A stretch of 21,207 bases of DNA from Candidatus Latescibacterota bacterium (GTDB lineage Bacteria; JAAXHH01; JABIQT01). The notes beneath the pieces were generated by a model. It was not told the origin of the DNA. It did not search any database and saw only the letters and a program-made list of their open reading frames with translations. Shown here piece by piece: positions 16,670 to 21,207 of this stretch. Positions within the stretch are counted from its first letter, which is position 1; the number at the start of each line of letters is the position of its first letter. Location: positions 1 through 21,207 of the forward strand of contig JABIQT010000338.1 of NCBI GenBank assembly GCA_018667995.1, given 5' to 3'. The translations under genes were made by a program, and so were the position numbers.

Positions 16670-17728
16670 ATGGCGCGGCCCCGCCTCATCGGTCCGAAAC
16701 AAGTAGCCCCGCCTATGTCTGCCAGATTCAAAGTCTTCATGGCCCTTGCCGCAATCAACGGCGCACTGGCATTCGGGACAGTGGGATTCAAGACCCTGAT
16801 GCCCTGGTCGTGGTTTGAGTCCTTCTATTTCAGCCTGATTACCATCACGACCATCGGGTACGGTGAGCCGCTGGACCTAACCGATGAAGCACGATTTTTC
16901 AATGCTATCTTGATAATTCTGGGGGTCGGAACACTGGGTTACGGTCTTTCCGTTCTCGCCCAGAGTATCATATCTTCAGAAATTGTAGACTCTATTGGAA
17001 AACGACGCATGATCAAAGATATCGCCCGTCTCGAAAATCACTATATCGTATGCGGCGCCGGTCGGGTCGGGCGGCGCGTGGCCTCAACCATCGTCTCACA
17101 CCGCTCGAAATGCGTGATGATCGAAATTGATGAGCTGAAGGCTGAGCAGCATTTGGAGGAAGGGTACCGAATGCTGGTTGGTGACGCCACCAGTGAGGCG
17201 GTCCTGAAACTGGCAGGAATTGAGCAAGCCAGTGGATTGGTCTGCGCCCTGGGATCCGATGCCGAGAATCTGTATACGACGATGACGGCACGGGAGATGA
17301 ACGCAGAACTCCTCATCGTAACAAGGGGCATTGAGGAGTCCGCGGTAAAAAGGCTAACCAAAGGCGGAGCCGACCGGGTCATATCGCCGGTAGTCACGGG
17401 GGCTCATCATATGGCCCACGTGCTGCTCAAACCGGCGGTCGCGGATTTCATCGAATTAGCAACAATGGCGGAAAAGCTGGAACTGGAAATCGAACAGATC
17501 CAGATAGCTGAGGCATCTCCCCTGGCCGGAAAATCGTTGCGGGAATCAAAGATTCACGCGCAGTTGAATGTGATGATCATTGCCATCAAAAGAGGCCAGG
17601 AACCAATGCGATTCAACCCAACAGCGGACACAGTCATGCAGCCTGAAGATGCGCTCATGGCCATGGGAAGCCATCATGATCTGGAATCGCTAAACGAATT
17701 AGCCTGTCCGGATGACTCCGCGCAATAA
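16670..17728 (+). CDS. Two-TM potassium channel with cytoplasmic RCK (TrkA-N/TrkA-C) domain
   Basis: This 352-residue MthK/Kch-like channel has a first TM helix at about 22-40, a pore helix and selectivity filter TTIGYGE (60-66; the last residue is Glu rather than the commoner Asp) and a second TM helix at about 77-100. A TrkA-N Rossmann domain starts at HYIVCGAGRVG (124-134), with an acidic residue after beta-2 (MIEIDE) that would bind a nucleotide or NAD ribose. A TrkA-C domain (about 258-340, SPLAGKSLRESKI) follows. The start is uncertain: the ATG at 16670 has no good Shine-Dalgarno, and an ATG 15 codons on (16715) would also keep both helices. It lies 12 bp after the AOR gene and is probably cotranscribed. 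It would conduct K+ under ligand control, possibly sensing a nucleotide or redox state. Confidence 0.9.
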   Translation: MARPRLIGPKQVAPPMSARFKVFMALAAINGALAFGTVGFKTLMPWSWFESFYFSLITITTIGYGEPLDLTDEARFFNAILIILGVGTLGYGLSVLAQSIISSEIVDSIGKRRMIKDIARLENHYIVCGAGRVGRRVASTIVSHRSKCVMIEIDELKAEQHLEEGYRMLVGDATSEAVLKLAGIEQASGLVCALGSDAENLYTTMTAREMNAELLIVTRGIEESAVKRLTKGGADRVISPVVTGAHHMAHVLLKPAVADFIELATMAEKLELEIEQIQIAEASPLAGKSLRESKIHAQLNVMIIAIKRGQEPMRFNPTADTVMQPEDALMAMGSHHDLESLNELACPDDSAQ

Positions 17729-17776
17729 CACCGCAGCGAATGAAGGAACCAATACGCATAGAAGAGGCTGAATCTA

Positions 17777-18955
17777 ATGGACTTTGAGGATGCGATATCG
17801 CAGATAAGGGATGCCGTCGACCGGCAGAGGCTCGTGGATACCGCAGTGGCATTGATAGAGGTGCCCAGTCATACCTGTGAGGCAAAAGAAGTTGCAGACC
17901 GGCTGTCGCTCTTGTTGGAAGAAGACGGATTCGCCGTTGAACGACCGGATGCGGGCTGGCCGGAAGCACCTGCAGTGGTTACGCGGTGGGAGGCCGGGCC
18001 CGGCGGAAGAACACTTCAATTCGATGGCCATCTGGATACGGTGCATCTGCCGTTTGTGGCACCCCGCATCGAGGACGGCACATTGTACGGCCAGGGATCT
18101 GCGGATATGAAGGGCGGGTTGGCAGCCGCGATCGAGGCACTACGGATTCTCCGACATACGGGTATCCTCTCGACGGGTAGTATCCTCTTAACCGCCCATG
18201 ACCACCACGAGGCGCCCTGGGGAGATAGTCGCCAGATTCATGGACTCATCGAGGAAGGTTATGTGGGGGATGGCGTTCTACTGCCCGAGTATCTCTTCGA
18301 TCGGATCACGGTGGCTGGACGCGGTCAGGCGGTAATGGAGATTACGGTTCGGCGGGAAGGTGATCGTATTCACGAGGTACTGCGACCGGACGATACGCCC
18401 GACGTGATAGAGGGGGCGGCCGAAGTCATCCGAGGACTCAAAGCTCTGAATGCCGAATTGTCGAAGACCACCCACAAGTACGTGGGAACGGAGTCTGCCT
18501 TTGTCGGACAGATTCATGGCGGCGAGATATTCAATCAGTCTCCCGTGGAGTGTAAGATCTCCGGTACAAGACGTTGGGTGTCGGGACGAGACACAGCCGA
18601 GCTTGAAGGTGAGTTTTCGGCTATCCTGGCGGATGCGGCAGATCGGACAGGTACGATTGTCGATGGCACTTTTACCGTAGTCCGGGATGCCTTTCAGGTA
18701 TCGGAGGAGGATGACCTGGTGCATGCCCTGCAGTCGGCGCATACGGGTGTGACTGGGGAGTCGTTGCCCTTTGGGAACAAGCCGTTTGTAGATGATGGGA
18801 ACTGTTTTTCTTCTATGCGGGGAATTCCGGCGCTTACGCATGGGCCGGCGGCTGAGGGAGCACATACTAGTAATGAACGGGTGCGGATTGATGAATTGGT
18901 GAGGGTGGCGGAGGTTTATGCCGCGACTGCGATCTGTTTTTGTGGGACTCGGTAG
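17777..18955 (+). CDS. M20 family metallopeptidase/deacylase (ArgE/DapE-like)
   Basis: This 392-residue cytoplasmic zinc hydrolase cleaves N-acyl or peptide bonds of small substrates. GHLDTV (84-89) supplies a metal His and the catalytic Asp. GSADMKGG (107-114) gives the bridging Asp (D110). PE at 170-171 is the likely third acidic ligand, and GAHTSNE (361-367) the late His (H363). A lid/dimerisation domain lies at about 178-295. The usual adjacent Glu-Glu (base plus ligand) is replaced: the region reads HDHHEAPWGD (141-150) with a single Glu145. The start ATG has GAAGAGG about 9 nt upstream. It is the last gene of the co-directional block. The 3' end of the gene becomes strikingly G/T-rich on the coding strand. 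The exact substrate (acetyl-ornithine-, succinyl-DAP- or dipeptide-like) cannot be assigned. Confidence 0.9.
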   Translation: MDFEDAISQIRDAVDRQRLVDTAVALIEVPSHTCEAKEVADRLSLLLEEDGFAVERPDAGWPEAPAVVTRWEAGPGGRTLQFDGHLDTVHLPFVAPRIEDGTLYGQGSADMKGGLAAAIEALRILRHTGILSTGSILLTAHDHHEAPWGDSRQIHGLIEEGYVGDGVLLPEYLFDRITVAGRGQAVMEITVRREGDRIHEVLRPDDTPDVIEGAAEVIRGLKALNAELSKTTHKYVGTESAFVGQIHGGEIFNQSPVECKISGTRRWVSGRDTAELEGEFSAILADAADRTGTIVDGTFTVVRDAFQVSEEDDLVHALQSAHTGVTGESLPFGNKPFVDDGNCFSSMRGIPALTHGPAAEGAHTSNERVRIDELVRVAEVYAATAICFCGTR

Positions 18956-19024
18956 GGGTGGTTGTTCGTTTTGAGTTGAGTTTGTGGAATTGGTGTATTG
19001 ATTAGCTGGTTTGGTTGGTCGGTT

Positions 19025-19041
19025 TTCCGCCTTTTGCGGAA
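19025..19041 (+). repeat. Small inverted repeat downstream of the M20 gene
   Basis: TTCCGC-CTTTT-GCGGAA is a perfect 6-bp stem with a 5-nt loop, about 70 nt after the M20 stop. It lacks a U-tract, so it is at best a weak terminator, but it sits directly before the larger hairpin. Confidence 0.4.
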
Positions 19042-19042
19042 T

Positions 19043-19067
19043 GCAACTTTCTTTAGAAGAAAGTTGC
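19043..19067 (+). repeat. Perfect 11-bp hairpin at head of repeat copy 1
   Basis: GCAACTTTCTT-TAG-AAGAAAGTTGC: eleven paired bases around a TAG loop. The equivalent hairpin in copy 2 is also perfect, with two base pairs changed on both arms. Confidence 0.85.
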
Positions 19068-19167
19068 GCAAAGAATCGCACTGTTTACAAGGCGTAGTGG
19101 AGTGGTCACTGTGGGTATGAGGCTATCTACGGGTGCCACACTTCCACACCCCTCGCTACGCGACCCC

Positions 19168-19190
19168 GAGGCTTCGCGGGGCGAAGTCTC
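19168..19190 (+). repeat. Second hairpin inside repeat copy 1
   Basis: GAGGCTTCGC-GGG-GCGAAGTCTC pairs over 10 positions, one of them G-T. In copy 2 (19514-19536) that position is T opposite T, so the lower stem is not maintained there although the CTTCGC/GCGAAG core is. Confidence 0.55.
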
Positions 19191-19382
19191 GAAATGGCCA
19201 CACCATTGTGGGGGCTGGGAATTTGCGGCGGTCAATCGCTGGGTAAACGGTGCAGGAAACGGCAGACGATGCAGGTGGATGTGCAGCCCTCGCGTATTGA
19301 ATACGGAACGACTGGGCACTGTGATGGTTCGTTAGTTTAGCAGGTGGATGTTACTGGTCTATCAGGCATTCAACCTTGTAAA

Positions 19383-19633
19383 GAATGCTCCTTTCTTTAG
19401 AAGAAAGGAGCGCAAAGAATCGCACTGTTTACAAGGCGTAGGGGGGAGTGGCGACTGTGGGTATGAGGCGATCTGTGGGTTCCGCACTTCCACACCCCTC
19501 GCTGCGCGACCGCGAGTCTTCGCGGGGCGAAGTCTCGAAATGGCCAAACCTTTGTGCGGGCTGGGAATTTCTGGGCGGTCTATCGCTGGGTAAACGGTGC
19601 AGGGACAGGCCGGCGGTGTAGGTGGATTTGCGG
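19383..19633 (+). repeat. Direct repeat, copy 2 (about 251 bp)
   Basis: It is the second copy of the element at 19039-19286, in the same orientation and about 344 bp downstream. Identical blocks lie at 19410-19441 and 19518-19546. The offset grows from 344 to 346 nt within the element, showing small indels, so the two copies have diverged for some time. The edges are set where similarity to copy 1 fades and are accurate to a few bases. Confidence 0.85.
19387..19411 (+). repeat. Perfect 11-bp hairpin at head of repeat copy 2
   Basis: GCTCCTTTCTT-TAG-AAGAAAGGAGC: eleven paired bases around a TAG loop. Compared with copy 1, A-T and A-T pairs three and four from the base have become T-A and C-G, so pairing is kept despite four base changes. 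Confidence 0.85.
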
Positions 19634-19744
19634 CGAACTGACTGCCGTGATTCCACGTTTCAGATTCTGTGTCTACAGGCCCGGTCAAGATGCCTTCTTT
19701 ATCTTGAGTTAATGTATGGTATCTTCGGCTATACTTCTCTGCGC

Positions 19745-20308
19745 TTAGAGGCGGCTATTCCATAGCGGTTCCTCCACCCCGGCCTCTTTATTTTCATATC
19801 TCGCCATTACAAATAACAGGTCTGAGAGCCGATTCAGGTAGGCCAGCACGTATTCGCCGATCGGCTCGGTATTGGACAGTGCGGATACCTCGCGTTCTGC
19901 CCGCCGGCAGCCGGTTCTTGCCACGTGCAGATGTGCGGCGCCTATGGCGCCTCCCGGTAGGATGAAATTCTCGAGTTGACCTACTTCGCTATTGAGCAGA
20001 TCTATTAGTGTCTCAAGACTATCGATGTGCCTTTTTTCAATCTGGGGAATCTGAAATTCCTCTTTATCGGATTCTTCAAAGCATAGGTCCGAACCAAGAT
20101 GAAACAGCTCGTTCTGGATGGTCGTAAGTGCCACTGTCAGGCGGCCCGAGACTCCATGGGCGAGTGCCACTCCCAGTTCTGAATTCACCTCGTCGACGGC
20201 GCCGTAGGCCGAGACGCGCAGGGATTCCTTGGCCACGCGCTGACCGCCTCCGAGTGAGGTACTCCCGTCATCACCCTTTCGGGTATATATCTTCGTCAAT
20301 CTGGGCAT
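19745..20308 (-). CDS. Cob(I)alamin adenosyltransferase, PduO type
   Basis: This 187-residue cytoplasmic enzyme transfers the adenosyl group of ATP to cob(I)alamin (or cobinamide), giving the coenzyme form. It has the N-terminal ATP loop TRKGDDGST (9-17), YGAVDEVNS (35-43), FILPGG (115-120), [11 protein letters not shown] (130-140) and [14 protein letters not shown] (157-170), all family signatures in the right order and at the normal length. PduO/MMAB-type enzymes are unrelated to CobA/BtuR. It overlaps the upstream PP-loop ATPase gene by 38 bp. The start at 20308 puts the conserved KIYTRKGD stretch right at the N-terminus, as in homologues. Context with a BtuC-like permease points to salvage of imported corrinoids rather than de novo synthesis. 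Confidence 0.95.
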   Translation of the reverse strand: MPRLTKIYTRKGDDGSTSLGGGQRVAKESLRVSAYGAVDEVNSELGVALAHGVSGRLTVALTTIQNELFHLGSDLCFEESDKEEFQIPQIEKRHIDSLETLIDLLNSEVGQLENFILPGGAIGAAHLHVARTGCRRAEREVSALSNTEPIGEYVLAYLNRLSDLLFVMARYENKEAGVEEPLWNSRL

Positions 20309-20975
20309 CTGCCGGCTCCTTTAGTCTCAAATCCGAAAACATAAATCCATCACGTTCGATCCGCTCACCCGATACCACATCGAGAGGATAGCGCATCATA
20401 GGGCCATCGTGTACAAATGTGTGGAATTCGCCGTTCTCACCGCACGGATCCGCGGATTCGGGAAGATCGGCGAGAAAGTCTTCATCGAACCGGCGCCCCA
20501 CTAGTTCTGGGTCGATTTGCGCGGGATCTACGCACGTGACATGAGCTTTCAGGCCCGACGAGATCATCTCTCGCGCTAATTGCGGTGTGGGCAACCCCCA
20601 GACCGGGAAGATGGCATCGATACCGGTGGACTTCATCTTGTCCTCACGATAATCGCGAATGTCCTCGAGATAGAGGTCGCCGAATGCGACGGCGGCGATA
20701 CCGGCTTCTCGCGCCTCTATCATAGCCTTAGTCATTGCGGACTCATAGGCCTCATTACTGCAGGGACTCGGAATCGATACCGACCACAGCGGCACGCCAA
20801 CTGCCTCGGCCTGTGCTATGAGCAGTGATCGCCTGACCGCGTGCATAGCGACCCTATCGTAGACCTCATTCACGGTCGTAAGCAAACCAGCTACTTCTAC
20901 GTCATCACGCCGATGTAAGCACTGTAGTGCCCAGGCGCTATCCTTACCACTACTCCATGATAGCAGTACTTTCAT
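20271..20975 (-). CDS. DUF71/COG2102 PP-loop ATPase (diphthine-ammonia ligase-like; probable B12-salvage subgroup)
   Basis: This 234-residue adenine-nucleotide alpha-hydrolase-type protein has the PP-loop [10 protein letters not shown] (6-15), [15 protein letters not shown] (97-111), and [15 protein letters not shown] (178-192). The last motif is where Dph6 diphthine-ammonia ligases read EGGE(Y/F)E; here it is ENGEFHT. Bacteria do not make diphthamide, and a published comparative-genomic study of DUF71/COG2102 proposed a separate subgroup working in B12 salvage. The position between btuC-like and PduO-type genes fits that subgroup. The reaction is not established; an ATP-dependent amidation or related step on a corrinoid intermediate is inference. 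The ATG at 20975 has GGGA about 8 nt upstream. It overlaps the adenosyltransferase gene. Confidence 0.88.
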   Translation of the reverse strand: MKVLLSWSSGKDSAWALQCLHRRDDVEVAGLLTTVNEVYDRVAMHAVRRSLLIAQAEAVGVPLWSVSIPSPCSNEAYESAMTKAMIEAREAGIAAVAFGDLYLEDIRDYREDKMKSTGIDAIFPVWGLPTPQLAREMISSGLKAHVTCVDPAQIDPELVGRRFDEDFLADLPESADPCGENGEFHTFVHDGPMMRYPLDVVSGERIERDGFMFSDLRLKEPADAQIDEDIYPKG

Positions 20976-21037
20976 GATCAGGTTCCCATCCTCTTATACA
21001 CGTTGCTAAAGAATCCACCCACGCCAATGCACTGGAC

Positions 21038-21207
21038 TTAGAACAGCCTGTGCCGTTGTCTGTGTAGTAGATAAAGGAAGAACGGACCGCCCAACACCGT
21101 CGTAATAATACCGATGGGCATCTCCGCTGGTGCCATTAGGGTACGCGCTAGGGTGTCCGCCATGATGAGCAGGAGGGCGCCCGTGACGGCGGACACCGGC
21201 GTCAGGG
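21038..21207 (-). CDS. C-terminal end of a BtuC-like corrinoid/iron-siderophore ABC permease (FecCD family), partial
   Basis: The last 55 codons are present; the gene begins beyond the right window edge. The translation contains GALLLIMADTLAR, then APAEMPIGIITTVLGGPFFLYLL and a short basic tail, which is the standard C-terminus of FecCD-family permeases (BtuC, FhuB, FepD). The family moves cobalamin, haem or siderophores across the inner membrane. The neighbouring cobalamin genes favour a corrinoid substrate. It is 62 bp upstream of the PP-loop ATPase gene and probably heads the same operon. Confidence 0.88.
   Translation of the reverse strand, partial: LTPVSAVTGALLLIMADTLARTLMAPAEMPIGIITTVLGGPFFLYLLHRQRHRLF

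Larger units (their letters stand above)
19039..19286 (+). repeat. Direct repeat, copy 1 (about 248 bp)
   Basis: It matches 19383-19633 along its whole length with point changes and short indels. Blocks that are identical in both copies include 32 nt at 19066-19097 (beginning GCGCAAAGAATCGC) and 29 nt at 19172-19200 (beginning CTTCGCGGGGCGAAG), with further strong matches at 19141-19157 and around CGCTGGGTAAACGGTGCAGG. It opens with a long perfect hairpin (19043-19067) and has a second imperfect one (19168-19190). No transposase is present. It looks like a dispersed non-coding element. Confidence 0.85.
18956..19744. other. 789-bp non-coding region with duplicated repeat element
   Basis: No credible gene is present. 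It begins with a G/T-rich stretch (18956-19026), then a small inverted repeat (TTCCGC/GCGGAA at 19025-19041), repeat copy 1 (19039-19286), a unique spacer of about 96 bp (19287-19382), repeat copy 2 (19383-19633) and about 110 bp of unique AT-richer sequence up to the end of the cobalamin adenosyltransferase gene. Short minus-strand ORFs of 75-108 codons here follow the repeats and show no family features. The genes on either side are convergent, so transcription from both sides ends here. Confidence 0.7.

Noticed and set aside
17740-17787. 15-codon ATG ORF between the channel and M20 genes
   Set aside because: It is very short, has no Shine-Dalgarno, overlaps the M20 start out of frame and is most likely chance.
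19043-19067. Hairpin read as an intrinsic terminator for the M20 gene
   Set aside because: The stem is long, but the sequence after it is GCGCAAAG with no U-tract on either strand, and the same hairpin recurs inside the repeat copy where no gene ends. It is better explained as part of the repeat element.
19039-19633. CRISPR-like array from the spaced repeats
   Set aside because: There are only two copies, each about 250 bp, with a spacer of about 96 bp and no cas genes. This does not fit CRISPR.
19053-19688. Minus-strand ORFs of 75-108 codons inside the repeat region (19053-19319, 19362-19688, 19429-19656)
   Set aside because: They run through both repeat copies, share sequence only because the DNA repeats, have no Shine-Dalgarno or family features, and the conserved parts of the DNA are hairpins rather than codon-like. 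I treat them as chance ORFs.
20271-20975. Dph6 diphthine-ammonia ligase
   Set aside because: Bacteria lack diphthamide, the motif reads ENGEFHT rather than the Dph6 form, and the neighbours are cobalamin genes, so I name only the DUF71 family and its proposed B12 subgroup.

Overview
The window is about 21.2 kb of bacterial chromosome of moderate GC content with no rRNA, tRNA, CRISPR array, phage or transposase that I can see. The gene set includes sulfate activation by CysD/CysNC, a surface-polysaccharide locus with a lipid-flippase-like membrane protein, an amino-acid ABC transporter, a tungsten-type aldehyde:ferredoxin oxidoreductase and cobalamin handling. This fits a free-living or host-associated environmental bacterium, probably from an uncultivated lineage and probably diderm. 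The phylum cannot be fixed from the sequence alone.

Layout. (1) Positions 2-1621 (+) hold the C-terminal part of a large protein ending in a right-handed parallel beta-helix, followed by a doubtful 67-residue ORF. (2) Positions 1892-4803 (+) hold cysD and a cysN-cysC fusion, which make APS and possibly PAPS. (3) Positions 4810-11911 (-) hold a seven-gene, tightly packed polysaccharide operon. In transcription order it encodes a GT2 polyprenyl-phosphate-type glycosyltransferase, a left-handed beta-helix N-acyltransferase with a zinc ribbon, a NodB-like deacetylase, a UPF0104 flippase-like membrane protein, a SAM methyltransferase, a polysaccharide pyruvyl transferase and an FrhB-type iron-sulfur flavoprotein. 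It ends 6 bp from cysNC, tail to tail. (4) Positions 12139-18955 (+) hold a co-directional metabolic block: a polar amino-acid ABC importer (ATPase and two permeases, no binding protein), an aldehyde:ferredoxin oxidoreductase, a two-TM K+ channel with an RCK domain, and an M20 metallopeptidase. (5) Positions 18956-19744 are non-coding and carry two degenerate copies of a roughly 250-bp repeat, each opening with a perfect 11-bp hairpin. (6) Positions 19745-21207 (-) hold a cobalamin salvage block: the end of a BtuC-like permease, a DUF71/COG2102 PP-loop ATPase and a PduO-type cob(I)alamin adenosyltransferase.

How the parts may work together (inference). Regions 1-3 look like one surface-glycan module, with sugar transfer, acetylation, deacetylation, methylation, pyruvylation and possibly sulfation from APS/PAPS. 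Region 4 could import and process amino-acid-derived compounds and oxidise aldehydes to acids with ferredoxin. Region 6 imports cobalamin or cobinamide and adenosylates it.

The most notable points are the two covarying base pairs between the repeat hairpins, the APS-kinase domain that has lost several catalytic-site residues, the FrhB-like/pyruvyl-transferase overlapping pair, the DUF71-PduO-BtuC linkage, and the M20 enzyme without the usual Glu-Glu pair.
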